Source of the DNA: Prionace glauca
Taxonomy: Eukaryota; Chordata; Chondrichthyes; Carcharhiniformes; Carcharhinidae
Assembly: GCA_037974335.1 (NCBI GenBank)
Contig: CM075760.1
Coordinates: 54,147,890 to 54,211,889 of the forward strand
Reading direction: 5' to 3'
Length of the DNA: 64,000 nt
Both the position numbers and the translations under genes were made by a program. Under the pieces are notes generated by a model, which saw only the letters and a list, made by a program, of their open reading frames with translations, had not been told where the DNA came from and did no database searches. Of the stretch, positions 9,860 through 21,194 are shown in pieces (the first letter of the stretch is position 1; each line of letters begins with the position of its first letter).

Positions 9860-10190
9860 TCAGAGCAAAGATAATATGACTGTAACATCGAGATTCTGAT
9901 AATATTCAGCACCAAACCGAAATCATACAGACTTCCCTCACCCTAGCATGTTTCAGATGGTGATTAACTATGTTAGTCTGCACCTAAACCTATTAAATTG
10001 TCTTGTAGACTGGATGACTTGCTGATATGTGCAGGTGTCAAAATAGGGAAGTTTCTTTCCTGGCAATGCATCAAACAATTTATCATTTCTGATTTGACAC
10101 AAAGCATTTGAGGCTGAGGCCAGAGCGAAGATACTATGGGTGTAACATCGAGATTCAGATAATGTTCAGCAACAAAATGCCCCGGCCGAT
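9860..10190. repeat. Two degraded copies of the tRNA-Val flank
   Basis: Phrases such as tgtaacatcgagattctgat, gtttcagatggtgattaact and aaagcatttgaggctgaggc match the flank of the Val genes (1270-1500, 3110-3330) twice in tandem. No tRNA remains in either copy. Confidence 0.7.
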
Positions 10191-10414
10191 GAAGGCATGC
10201 TTTAAGGTGCGAGGGGCAAGGTTTAAAGGAGATGGACATGGCAGATTTTTGCACAGAGAGTAGTGGGCTCCTGGAACTCCAAACTGTACACACTATTCCA
10301 AATGTGGTCGCAACAAAACCCTGAATTACTGTAGCAAAACATCAAACACTTCAAAGCTTAACTCCGTGCTCAATGCTGGAAGGAGATTGTGACAGTGGAT
10401 AATTCTCACTGTGC

Positions 10415-10905
10415 GCATTCCTGTCTGAACTGAGTAACAAACAGAAATCATCTCACTTCAGAAACACAATGAGCTGCACACAGTAACATGCTGTAAAGGA
10501 CCGACATCATTTAAACTGTCCTTAAGCTCGTCTCTTCCCAATTTCCTGCCAGAAATGACAAGAGAACCTCCAGTTGAATTTGCTCAGTGTCTGCACTCCA
10601 GGACTCGAGGCAAAATTATGTTTTATATGTTCATCCAGGCAATATCTCACATTTGTTTTCAGAGTTTTGATGAGAGCAATAAATCTTCAATTTCAGACCT
10701 GAAATCTAAACAGCAGCGAAAAATACAAACTCTAATCACCAGCTTACCCAACAGCATGTTTTAGAATTTACTTTATCCGCGCTGTATTTGTTACTTTAGT
10801 TTTCACACCAGGCCACTTTCACAGAAATAGCTTTCTCCTGCAAAATGACAGATTCTTATTCAACCATGGTGTGTTCAGCCAATGACAACATTCCATGAAT
10901 AAAAA
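10415..10905. repeat. Inverted repeat, left arm
   Basis: The reverse complement matches 12590-13065 throughout, for example catctcacttcagaaacaca here against tgtgtttctgaggtgagatg there. Spacer between the arms is about 1.7 kb and holds a Penelope-like fragment. The arm also covers part of the tRNA-Leu upstream flank. Confidence 0.85.
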
Positions 10906-11632
10906 CTCCAATATTAATGCCCCAACATCAGGAGCATCTGCTTCATTGTTGTGTCTTTATTTTACAGATCAAGTGATGGGTTAATTTTTTTGACTCTGGG
11001 CTGATTATCAAGATCTCTCTGTGACTCAAATGCAATATCTGCTCTCGGTTATTCTATTCTCTCATTTTATCATTCTGAATCTGTAACTGAGACAATCGTA
11101 GACGTTATATCAGTTTCCAGTGTGAAAAATACGAGACTTTTTTTTGTTACAATGCAACTGTCGTTAATAGTTTTCCTGTAGTTTAAATTTCATGTATACA
11201 TAAGAAACTTTTCTCATTCCTTATTCACATCTGTTAATTCATCTTTCTATTAAGGTCTGTATTCTCTTTGTGGTGTATGTAACAGATGTACAAATATTGG
11301 CGTATTCCCTGTGCATTTGTTCTGTTCTCAATGTGAAGCTCGATCGTTATGTTCACTTTTCTAACTTAAAAAAAATTGTCTGAATTTTTAAATAAATTTT
11401 AAATAAAAAAATAACTGCCTCTGCCTTGGCTTAATTCCACTCTCAAAAACCCATCCACTGTGCTCCATTTTCCCTATTATAGGGCTGCCCCCTTTCCCAG
11501 ACAGGCATGTTCCCGCTGTCATGTGTGGGATGTGGTTGAACTGAAGGCTGTTCAGCGAAAGAGCCACTGCGCCACCCAGTGACCCATCTATGTAAATACA
11601 TCTTCATCCCTGCCTTTTTCGGATAATTGTCA
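10906..11632. other. AT-rich spacer
   Basis: No gene, tRNA or clear repeat is recognised. The end (11520-11585) has a weak likeness to the tRNA-derived head of a SINE in reverse, too poor to call. Confidence 0.55.
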
Positions 11633-12215
11633 TGATGTGGGTATGCCGGCGTTGGACTGGCGTAAACACAGTAAAAAGTCTGACAACACCAGGTTTTAGT
11701 CCAACCGATTTATTTGATAATATACTCACAAGCTTTCGAGGGGACTGCCTCTTCGTCAGGTGAATGAAGAGTTCTGGCTTCGGACAGAGCATATAAAGCA
11801 CAGACAGTTTCGAGATTACTGATTAGAATGCGAATCTTTACACCTAACCTGCTGTTCAAGTCCTAAAGTGGCCGACAATGTGTGTGGAAGGAGCACTGAT
11901 CACAGGTTAAAGAGATGTGTATTGTCTCCAGACAGCACAGTGAGTGAGGTTTTGCAAACCCAAGCAAGTCACGGGGGTTACAGATAGTGCGACATGAACC
12001 CAAGATCCCTGTTGAGACCGTCCTCATGTGTGCCGAACTTGGCTATCAGTCTCTGCTCAGCGACTCTGCGCTGTCGTGAGTCGTGAAGGCCGCCTTGGAG
12101 AATGCTTACCCGAAGGTCAGAGGGCTGAATGCCCGTGACCACTGAAGCGTTCACCAACAGGAAGGGAACAGTCTTGCCTGGTGATTGTCGAGCGATGTTC
12201 ACTGGTCGTCCAGTG
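11633..12215 (-). mobile_element. Retroelement 3' part, possibly Penelope-like
   Basis: The minus strand encodes a stretch around GLHDSRQRRVAEQRLIAKFGT followed by EDGLNRDLGFMSHYL (11978-12202). This resembles the end of a GIY-YIG endonuclease domain as found in Penelope-like elements. Its 3' end carries the common elasmobranch repeat that begins tgtggrgatgccggcgttgg, also present alone at 13450, 33523 and 62370. Those short copies are probably 5'-truncated insertions of this family. The family call is from memory and unverified. Confidence 0.45.
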
Positions 12216-12589
12216 GTTTGTGTTCAGCACTTCCCCAGTGATACGTAGTTTTAATTCCCGCCGAGGAAAATAAGATTATTTGATCTCAGCAAACCATTAA
12301 TAATGATTTGATTTACTCTCCGATCGAAAGCAGATCTATTAGAATCAGCCGAGTGAGATTTGCAAGATTCCATCAGAGCTGGAAATTTCACATGTGGAAC
12401 AGTTCAAGAACAAACACAGAAAGAGAAGAACAGTTGAGATGTCCTTAACGATTGAGATGTTGCAATGGAAAATCTGTGTGCTAATGAGTCAGATTTCACT
12501 CTCTATATTGACACTGAATAATGAAACTGTTCCCTCATCTGCATTGAAAAACATTTAGAAATACTTCTGTTCAGTTTCGAACTGTCGGA

Positions 12590-13065
12590 GTGTTCATGGA
12601 ATGTTTTCATTGGCTGAACACATCATGGTTGAAACAGAAGCTGCCATTTTGCGGGAGAAATCTGTTTGTGATGAAAGTGGTCTGGTGTAAAAATTAAAGT
12701 AAAAGCAGCGTGGATAAAGTAAATTCTAAAACACGCTGTAAGCTGCTGGCCTGGTGGTTAGAGTTTGACTCTTTCCCTGCTGTTCGGATTACTGGTCTGA
12801 AATTGAAAATTTATTGCTCCCATTCAAACTCAGAAAACACATGTGAGTTGTTACCTGGATGAACATATAAAATATAATCGCGCCTCGTGTCCTGTAGTGC
12901 AGACTCCGAGCAAATCCAACAGGAGGTTCTCTTGTCATTTCTGGCAGAAATTGGGAAGAGACGAGCTGAAGGACAGTTTAAATGATGCCGGCCCTTCACT
13001 GCATGTTACTGTGTGCAGCTCCTTGTGTTTCTGAGGTGAGATGATTTCTGTTTGTTCCTCAGTTC
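12590..13065. repeat. Inverted repeat, right arm
   Basis: Partner of 10415-10905. The right end runs into the 5' flank of the intact tRNA-Leu gene. At 12745-12805 both arms carry a sequence (ctggtggttagagtttgact) that may be a much decayed tRNA-Glu, but the likeness is weak. Confidence 0.85.
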
Positions 13066-13189
13066 AGACTTACCTGAATCAGTGAAGAAGCAGGCTCAAT
13101 CCTCCTGATGGCCTTTCCCAGCTCCATTGCTTTTAATGAATTTCAGTAACATTATCATCAAATAACATTATTGTGAGAGCGTTTCACGT

Positions 13190-13271
13190 GGTAGCGTGGC
13201 CGAGCGGTCTAAGGCGCTGGATTAAGGCTCCAGTCTCTTCGGAGGCGTGGGTTCGAATCCCACCGCTGCCA
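13190..13271 (+). tRNA. tRNA-Leu (AAG)
   Basis: An intact 82-nt type II tRNA: acceptor GGTAGCG/CGCTGCC, D-arm TGGCCGAGCGGTCTAAGGC, anticodon stem CTGGA/TCCAG around TTAAGGC (AAG), long variable arm TCTCTTCGGAGG, and T-arm GTGGGTTCGAATCCCAC. A TTTT lies about 12 nt downstream. It reads CTT (and CTC via inosine) codons. Its 5' flank is shared with the pseudogene at 2885. Confidence 0.96.
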
Positions 13272-13449
13272 AAATGGATTTCAGTTTTGGTCTCACAGTT
13301 CAGATTGGATGCAGGAATGTGTACTGTATCGTTTTTGTAAAAAACAACGAACAGAAACATTACCAACTTAACAATTTGCTGGAGTAAAGCAGTGTGTGCA
13401 AGTGGCCCCTTTCGAGAGCACTCACACACAGTGAATTTCTGACTGCCGA

Positions 13450-13578
13450 GTTAAACTGATGAAGGAGCAGCGCTCCAAAAGCTCGTAATTCAAAATAATT
13501 CTGTTTTACTTTAACCTGCTGTTGTGAGAATGCGTTCTGTACCCACTTCAATCCAACACTGGCGTCTCCACATCATGT
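13450..13578 (+). repeat. Dispersed elasmobranch repeat (element 3' end)
   Basis: ctgatgaaggagcagcgctc through cactggcgtctccacatcat is the same short repeat as 33523-33647 and, reversed, 11633-11760 and 62370-62490. It lies in the J-strand orientation opposite to the 11633 copy. Confidence 0.8.
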
Positions 13579-13717
13579 TATAAATAACAGGATTACAAAC
13601 AGTATTGCCTGCCCAAGAATTAAGGTGATGGGCTTGATTTTTCTAACTGAAACTGAAATCGGATCGTGTACACATCCCATCATTCCCATTTCTACCCAGA
13701 TACTTACAGAATTAATC

Positions 13718-13751
13718 TGGGTCTTGTGATAACCACGGTACTACAGAAACA
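13718..13751 (-). pseudogene. tRNA-Val 5' fragment
   Basis: Plus-strand ttgtgataaccacggtacta followed by cagaaaca matches the 5' acceptor and D-arm of Val(CAC). The anticodon and T-arm are gone. Upstream sequence to 13640 has traces of the Val flank. Confidence 0.65.
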
Positions 13752-14033
13752 GGTGATGACCTCAGGGCAAGCAGATCTGGAGAAACAACTAGATTGGCTC
13801 CAGAAGCCCATCATTTGCCCACAGTAATTGATATTACATTGTCTCTGCTGTTTCCTCCTGTCAAAATGAATAATGATGTTTCCCACTGCATTAAAGTTTT
13901 GAAAAAAAAAAGTATTCATGACGTTTAAAGCAAATCAAATGAACACCTGAAAATGATGCATTAACGAAGAAGCAGAAATAATTTTTCTCTTAGATATCTG
14001 GGAGACGGAAGCTTCCAGTCTGCAAGCCAGCCG

Positions 14034-14106
14034 GCCGAAATAGCTCAGTTGGGAGAGCGTTAAACTGAAGATCTAAAGGTCCCTGGTTCGATCCCGGGTT
14101 TCGGCA
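14034..14106 (+). tRNA. tRNA-Phe (GAA)
   Basis: A 73-nt cloverleaf: acceptor GCCGAAA/TTTCGGC, discriminator A, D-arm TAGCTCAGTTGGGAGAGC, anticodon loop CTGAAGA (GAA), and T-arm CCTGG-TTCGATC-CCGGG. One A-C mismatch in the anticodon stem (TTAAA/TCTAA; TTAGA would pair) could reduce function. A TTTT follows at about 14122. Confidence 0.9.
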
Positions 14107-14504
14107 GGATTCCGTTGCTGGTTTTCTGTGCTATCTGCTAAACAGTCCTGCATTTTGTCTCGCACTGTTTTCAAACATCAATTCACACAAGCTGCAACAG
14201 ACCAAATACCCACCGCAATTTCCACCCTGCCAGATGTTGTTCTATTTCCACCTTGTTGGATTTCGCTTTTTTAAAAACTTCCTCTATTTCTAAACATTCC
14301 CAATGTTAATGAAAAGTGATGGAGGTGAAGGTTTATCTTTGTTTCCTTATGCACACATGCCATGTAATGTCCTGAGTTTTTCCAACCTCATCACATTTCA
14401 GTGCAGATGTCAGGTCCGCTTTTACATGGCAGTGAAAATACATTTAGTTGACCTGCTGTTTCATCCAAAACAATGTATATTTGCATTACCTCTTTTGATT
14501 CCTC

Positions 14505-14792
14505 CAGAAGAAGGCCATTCAGCCCATCGAGTCCGCACCCACAACAATCCCACCCACGCCCTATTCCCCGCAAACCCACATACTTACCCTTCTAATCCCT
14601 CTGACACTAGGACCAATTTAGCACGGCCAATCAAACTAAAACACGCATCTTTGAATCGGAAACTGGAACACCAGGAGGAAACCCACGGAGGCACGGGAAG
14701 AACGTGCAAACTCTGCATAGGCGGTGACTCGAGGACCTGAGTCCCTGGCGCTGTGAGACGTCAGTGCTAATCACTGTGCTACCGCGCTGTCC
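14505..14792 (-). mobile_element. tRNA-derived SINE (V-SINE/HE1-like)
   Basis: Antisense full-length copy. The + strand reads gaaggccattcagcccatcg at the 3' tail end, then the conserved middle aaactggaacaccaggagga, and closes with ctggcgctgtgagacgtcag, the tRNA-like head. Many scattered changes. The family name is inferred from the head and the conserved core. Confidence 0.8.
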
Positions 14793-15382
14793 TTTCCACT
14801 GCATTCAATATTACTGCAGTTCACTCCATTCAAAGTATTAGCATCAATCTGTGATAAACCATCCTGCGGTGATTCTGCTGAATAACATTAAATTATCACC
14901 GTTAATGGACCATCCAACGTTGGACGCCATTGAATTGAAACTTTGCTGCTTTTCTGGGTGAACTCCAGCTCACCATTCCTCCCGCAATGTCACCGCTCAA
15001 ACTGAGTCTTTCTCCTTCCCACGTTGTTAAACTCACAGTTACTGGTTTCTGAGTGAAAACTGCCTCCATTTCACAGGGGGTGGGAGAGTTTACTATTTCA
15101 TTCAATTAAAAGTTTTCTTGTCATGGAAGCAGAGATTTGGACCGAGTTCTGCAGATATTTGTGTCAGTAGAAACAATAAATTTTCCCCCATTAACAGCTA
15201 GATTTTAACCGCATCAGCATTTCGTGCCATCAGCCCTTTCTCGCCTATCGCTCTCTTAATTTCTTTTTGATTCTTTACATGTGACTTTCCCAATTCCGAT
15301 ACAAACAAAGAAATCTCCCTAATATTGATTCTGACAGGTGCAGACCGAGAAGTAACGCAGAATTATTGTAATAAAATCTACA

Positions 15383-15454
15383 TTCCCTGACCGGGAGTCG
15401 AACCCAGGCTACAGAACTGAGAGCGCCAAATCCTAACCACTAGACCACCAGGAA
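15383..15454 (-). pseudogene. tRNA-Glu (CTC) pseudogene
   Basis: Minus strand: acceptor TTCCTGG/TCAGGGA still pairs, D-arm TGGTCTAGTGGTTAGGA is intact, and the anticodon reads CTC. The anticodon stem is broken (TGGCG against TTCTG) and the T-stem is weakened (CTGGG/CCCGG). The upstream 130 bp matches the flanks of the two Glu(TTC) genes, so it is a third, older copy of the Glu unit. Confidence 0.8.
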
Positions 15455-15568
15455 AGCTGACACAAATATTTTAAAATGTTGATTTATCCATGAATCACCT
15501 GCTTTTTATTGCATTTCGGACTTTTTATTCACCAATTGCAAATTTATCCTTCACATTTTATCCTTCAC

Positions 15569-16290
15569 AAAGACCTTGTTTTTGTCAAAACTGAGTATGT
15601 CATGTTTCTATCAGATGAGAAAACACCACGCTGGTTAGTAATATACTGTACACACTCTCTCAGTAATGACTGAACTGGACCCAGTCTGCATTCATATTAG
15701 TACAGGTGCTGTATCAATATCTGGTGCATTCGGCTCTGTCTCTGTGTTACTGCACAAAACCCGTCCCTCATTTATATTACAACTGATCATATTAGTTGGA
15801 TTGACCATGAAAAAATTGCCCGTTATTTTCCCTTTGAGTATGTGGATTAGCCATGGTAAATGTGTGGGGCTAATGGGGATAGGGCAGAGGGGAGGACCTG
15901 GGTGGGATGCAGACTCAGTGGGCCAGATAGCCTTTCTTCTGAACTGTAGGAATTCTATGGTTCTATGTCTATGAAATATCATAGACATTTGCGTGCTTAT
16001 TTATTTTAAGTAATCTATTTTCTAATAACCCGTTTGGAGAAATGATCTCTTTTAGCAATTCCCCTTCAGTTTTCCCAGTGATAACCTTCAGCCCATCTCT
16101 GTCTTCCACGAATGCATGGAAACACCAAACAGTTCATGTGTTTCAACTGAAGAACATTTAATATGTAAGTATTTATTGACAACCATTCTGTTGTGTGTTC
16201 TTGCAAACAAAATGATTTCAGCCTCACTATTTTGTTCCCGGTGTTGATTTATCTGTCTTTAGAGATCTGCTGGAAAACGGATAGACTGAC
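15569..16290 (+). repeat. Segmental duplication, copy 1 (contains SINE tail)
   Basis: Matches 22885-23600 in the same orientation, for example accacgctggttagtaatat and gactgaactggrcccagtct. The block includes a 3' SINE remnant (15798-15965) with tggttctatg at its end, shared by both copies. So the SINE inserted before the duplication. The block ends just upstream of the GPCR gene. Confidence 0.85.
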
Positions 16291-16543
16291 AATGTGTGAC
16301 AGCAATACTCACAACGGTTTCAACTCTCTTCAGTTCAGCAACACATTGTTAATCAATGTTCCTTTCTTTTGCCAAGGTGCATGAACCAAAATGTTTGCCT
16401 TCATTCGGATTTTTTAACATGCATAAAAAGGACAATAACCATATAATTTGCAAGAAAAGATGAAGTCATCTTGTTTGTTCAGAGACTGTGATTAATGTCC
16501 CTCAGCACACGGTTTAATTGTTCCAATGGGGCATTAGAGGATT

Positions 16544-16550
16544 TATAAAT
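16544..16550 (+). promoter_or_regulatory. TATA-like box of the GPCR gene
   Basis: TATAAAT lies 87 bp before the likely ATG (16631), in an otherwise undistinguished upstream sequence. It is a plausible core promoter element from position only. Confidence 0.4.
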
Positions 16551-16630
16551 AGGAAATTTCACACTGTGTGCAATATTGTTTAACTGGGAGTGTTCTCTAG
16601 TACAGTCAGCGATCGTTGAATTTCAGAGCC

Positions 16631-18191
16631 ATGTTCTGGATTATACCACTTGAGCTTCGTATTCTTTGGGTATTTTACGATATCCAAAGGATTTACTACC
16701 CGATCCTTGCTGTAGTTGGTGTCACTGGTAAGTCATACTTCTCTGTGTTCATTGTCCTTGTCCATGTTACCCAGTTATTGATATCATTCTGTGTAACCTT
16801 CATGGTTTCTTGCTGTGAATGCACTGGAAACATTTCTCATTGCCACACAGATATCCTCACACTACCTGACATTCACTTTAAATCTTTCCACTTTACGGTT
16901 GTCGTTATGTAAGATGATTTCCAGTGTTATGATTCACAGCCAATTCCAAATCAGCTGATTTAACATCTTCAACTGCACAGCCTTCAGCACAATCAAAGCA
17001 GAGTCATCCAGACCAGAAACATTTGCTCCAAACCTACTGGCACCATTGTGTCCCCCATATACAAATCTGAAGAAGGCAGCAAATTGGAGACTTTATTAAC
17101 TGGTGAATGTGGCTTCTTGCTACATCATTGCGAGGCTTTTCTGCTGTGAACTTTGTCTCGAGCAGAATAGGTGAATTCAGTCTATTCCGGGGTGGATTTA
17201 ATAAAAATATTTCAGCTGTTCCCAAGGATCCTGAGAGATTGTTTCTCTTGTGCTCAGTCTAAAACACGAATAAATTGTGTTTCTCTTCCTTATAGTGAAT
17301 GTATTGACGATTCTTATCCTGTCACGAGGGAAGTGTGGTCTTTCCAAAAGTGTGATATGTTACCTCATTTCCATGTCAGCAGCGGATCTACTGGTCGTTA
17401 TCATCGATCTCATTTTGAGGCAAATTCCCATGAACTTTCAATTTTTAATCAGTTACCACATTAAAATATGTAATATCCATGCTGTGCTGCTTTATGCAGT
17501 CACTGATTGCTCTGTCTGGTTCACTGTCTCTTTCACCTTTGATCGATTTGTGGCTATTACTTGTCAGAAGCTGAAAATAAAATACTGCACTGAGAAAACT
17601 GCAACAGTGGTTCTCGGAACTGTGAGTGTGCTATTCAGTGTAAAGAACATTTTCTGGTATTTCATGTATGATGATAGATATACGATTCAGAATTTTCCCC
17701 ATTTTTGTAATGTAGACATTGGTGTCCTCTCTTCTGAAGCATGGGGAGCAGTTGAAAATCTGCATTATGTTTTAACACCGTTCATTCCTTTTTTGTTGAT
17801 TCTGTTGCTGAATGTTTTCACCATTAAACACATTCTAGGGTCGACCAAATTCCGCAGGAGACTTCAGAGTCACAAGCGTATGGATAGTTCAAAGGACCCA
17901 GAGACAGTGAAGAGAAGAAAATCCATTATCTTACTATTTGCTCTATCAGGAAATTTTATCCTGCTATGGTCAATCTTATTTATCCACTCCTTTTGTGAAC
18001 GATTATATAATTTAAAGTTAATTAATTTTTATATTCCTGCATTTGTGCGGGAATTGGGATTTATGCTCCAACTCCTGAGTTGCTGCACCAATACATACAT
18101 TTACGCAGTGACCCAGACACAATTCAGAGAGGATCTAAAGAATGTGATCAGATCTCCATTTAATGCAATTGTGAAATTACTTACTGAATAA
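16631..18191 (+). CDS. GPR139-like class A GPCR, two exons
   Basis: Exon 1 is 16631-16727 (MFWIIPLELRILWVFYDIQR then YYPILAVVGVT). The donor GTAAGT at 16728 and acceptor TTATAG ending 17295 define a 568-bp phase-1 intron. Exon 2 is 17296-18191. The joined protein is 330 aa, close to the ~350 aa usual for this class. TM1 is VVGVTVNVLTILILSRG, TM2 holds SAADLLV, TM3 ends in FDRFVAI (a DRF form of DRY), TM6 starts RRKSIILLFALSG, and TM7 ends NTYIYAVTQTQFRED in place of NPxxY. Residues RGKCGLS and TVSFTFDRF are typical of the expanded GPR139/142-like receptors of cartilaginous fishes. It is a plasma-membrane receptor with unknown ligand. The frame is open and host-like. An in-frame upstream ATG was not found. 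Confidence 0.85.
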
Positions 18192-18756
18192 CAGATTTCT
18201 TCTTCAACAACAGGAAGCCCCCAAGCAGAATTTCTCATGGGAAGATCACTTTGCCCAAAGTTAAGTCTGATCTTCCAAGGGTGGAAGTTGACTCCCAGTG
18301 CCATTCCCATCAACCGGGAGGGGCACTTAAAGGCAGTTGATAGGTTATTAGTAAAGAATCATGGCAATGGATCCGCGTGGTTTTGAGGGACGTTCCTATC
18401 AGGGCCTGTTTCCTATCAATTCTGTTTGGGAGATACCCTCCCATGGGAATTCTTCAATCATCTACAACCCATAAAACCCCAACCATTGCAAGTAAAAGAA
18501 ATCATTTCCCAGCACACCACGAACTTCAGAAAGAATTCCAGGCACTCCAGCTCCTGCTCTCCATCTCCACCAGTGAGAAACTCAGGGCCTGAAACAGACA
18601 CAGCGGGTTTAGCCTCTCGACCACATTGTCTCCCAGTAAAGGGAACTCAGGCCACAGTGCTGGTGGTGGAAGAGGCGAGCTTCCGTCTGCAGAAACTCAC
18701 CCACTTAGGAGGCCGAGCAGGACGAACCAGACCCAGCATTGAAACGAGCCGTTGAT

Positions 18757-18798
18757 GTCGTCTATATGGATATCAGTAAGGTGTTTGACAAAGATTCA
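18757..18798 (+). mobile_element. CR1 reverse-transcriptase fragment, 42 bp
   Basis: gttgatgtcgtctatatgga then tcagtaaggtgtttgacaaag encodes VDVVYMDISKVFDK, the catalytic block A of CR1-type reverse transcriptase, nearly identical to 38197-38241. It is cut at both sides. The preceding 400 bp (18350-18756) is unassigned. Confidence 0.7.
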
Positions 18799-20030
18799 GA
18801 AAATAGCACTTGCCCCAATTTTTTTCCATTTCTCTATAACTGCAGTTGTATAATATCATTAAAGACATAAGGGTTTGTAAAAGTCCTATGGCTGTGAGAT
18901 TATGTACTGCATTAACATTTAACAAAAACAATTTGAAATGAGTCAGGTGATTTGAAAATATTTTCCAAGTTTGCAAACGCAATAATCGCTATAATTCAGA
19001 ACAGCGAAAGCATGGAAGTGTTTAGAATTGTATGTGCGCACAAAGCTGCCACACCAGCAGAGAATGTCTACCATCTGCTGTTTATATTACAAGTACAGGT
19101 TTTATCAATATATAAAATACACAGCAAGTCGGTAATAATCAGTACAATGAGGATAGTCTAAAACTTTTAAAGAACGGTGCTTTTAAATCTGCAAAATGCT
19201 GAGGTGGAAAGCAGATAGTTTGAAGTGACGAGAATCTGTTGTGTGTTTACCTCGTAAGTTTCACAGTATCAGCAGTGACCAGATTGGACAGTTTTGGAAA
19301 TTAAAAAAATCACATGAAAAACCTCTGAGACTATTTCACCTCACTGTCGATTTCTTGTTCCAGGTAACAACAATTAGTGTTTCATTGGCTGAAGGAGTCA
19401 TTCATGTTCTTTCTGGACATGACTTTTCTCCAACAAATATTCCTTGTGTATATATTTTTTTTAATTATGAAGTGGAAAGTCGGGCTAAATGTTCCATCGC
19501 TATCTTCCCTAATGGTCCATCTGTTTGGAAACAGCCCTCTCACCATCGCGGCCTGGGTTTAATTCGGTTCAGGGAATGACAATTTGTTGATTGCGTGCAG
19601 CAGATGAACGAAGAGGACCTGGAATTGCTTCCTGATTGAAAACAGGAGCGATAGCTCCAGTGACACGAGTTCTTTTGTTGGTCAGTCATGCTTGCATTTC
19701 AATGTTGTCTCTTTCAGAGAAATTCATTCAGAATGAAGATGTTGGTGTTAAATAAATGTATTGAAGTTAAAGGTTGAATCAAAAGAATGGAAAAAATGCA
19801 ATTTGATTTGATAAGATTTATTTTCTCTGCTCATCTTCGTATCAGCAAATCGTCATTTTCTGCAAAAGGAGAGTATGATGTTGGATAAGTGATCGGAGAC
19901 CGCCCTCCCGTGGACCGTACAGCATTGGAAACAGGCGCAGAAACAAGACCCAAAATATCTGCACTCAGAGACACACCCAATACAGCCACACACTGGACAA
20001 GAGTCAACTTCCGTTCAACATCCACACTGT
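18799..20030. other. No recognised gene
   Basis: AT-rich, with short open frames lacking domain motifs. Nothing structured was seen apart from a T-run near 19460. Confidence 0.5.
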
Positions 20031-20039
20031 TAGCACCAC

Positions 20040-20340
20040 TTAGAGTTTTGAAGGTTTCAGTCAATTTGCCTCTTACTCTTTTGAACTCTCTGGGTACAAA
20101 CCTGACGTCACTATCCTTTTCTCATAAGATAACCCAAACATAGCTGGCAATGGTTTAGTGAAAATCCTCTGAACTATTATTTTAACACATTAACTTTTTT
20201 TAAGATAAGGAGACAACAACTGTGCACAATATTCGAGATATGCCCACTGCCCTCGCCAACGGCCAAATTCCCGATCTATCTTTGTGCCGTTAGCACATTT
20301 AGCATTTATATCTTCACTCTCTTCATCACTGCAGAAATCA
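20040..20340 (-). mobile_element. Old LINE fragment, antisense
   Basis: ttttgaactctctgggtaca, agctggcaatggtttagtga, and gcacaatattcgagatatgc follow the antisense of a CR1-like ORF2 C-terminus. All frames are broken. Confidence 0.55.
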
Positions 20341-20439
20341 TCCCAATTATATGTTTCTTCACAAATTCAGCCAGAATGTATTTGTTCAGGTCAGATCCAG
20401 TTTAATTAACTTGTTTGAGTTTTATGCTGAGTAACAGAT

Positions 20440-20730
20440 AGTTTGTGAGTGTATTTCTCTTAATAGGCTTCCAAAAGTCATGTGATACTGTGCTGCACCG
20501 CAGCCTTGTGAGTAACTGTGGAGATCAGAGAATAAAATGTATAGGAGCAACATGGATAGGAAATTGCCTGAGTGCCAGGAAACAATTCGTAGCTGTTTTT
20601 CGGAGTAGAACAAATCTTGCAGTCATGTTGCCAGGAAAAGGTTATATGAACATTGAAATTCACGACATAGTAATGCCCGAGAGCTTGAAGTGGAGGCCAG
20701 ACTTTCAAAATCTGTGAACGATCCAAAACT
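20440..20730 (+). mobile_element. Old LINE reverse-transcriptase fragment
   Basis: Encodes GFQKSCDTVLHRSLVSN, then WIGNCLSARKQFVAVF, the CR1-type block corresponding to F.KAFD.V.H..L and WI..WL..R.Q.V. It is degraded, and orientation is opposite to the fragment just upstream. Confidence 0.65.
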
Positions 20731-21194
20731 TGGAAACATTGCCAACCATCAGTAAATCATTCAGAACTTCTGAACGCAAAAAGAAACTAATTGGTGGAAT
20801 GGATGAGTAATTTGGATATTTATCCTATTGCAGAGAAAAGTTCCATGATTAGTTTTGTTCAGCAGAATTTGAAGAGAAAAATGGAAATAATGAAAAGGCC
20901 ATGAAAGTGAATATAGACGCCGAGGGACTGGAGTGAATATGTGTATAAACCGTTCATGATGCAAGATAGGTTCAGACAGAAAAAGGGAATAGGTTTTTTT
21001 TGTCTGTTGGGGAAAAGAATGCAGAAGCGAGGAAGTTGCGCTATTTTTGTAGCTAACACATGGAAAATAGTCAGCCGAAAAAATCGTTCCAATTTGGGGC
21101 ACCGAACGTAAGGCAGGATGTAAAGTCAATAGGTTGGAAGCAGGGAAGAAAAACAGGAGAATAATTCCAGAGATCAGAAACTTCGGTGGCGAAA

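Noticed and set aside
12745-12805. Possible sense-strand tRNA-Glu relic (ctggtggttagagtttgact)
   Set aside because: Only short scattered matches; no stem can be drawn with confidence. Mentioned only within the inverted repeat entry.
17036-17225. Extra exon for the GPCR within its intron
   Set aside because: The direct 16727/17296 junction already gives a continuous receptor with TM1 intact.
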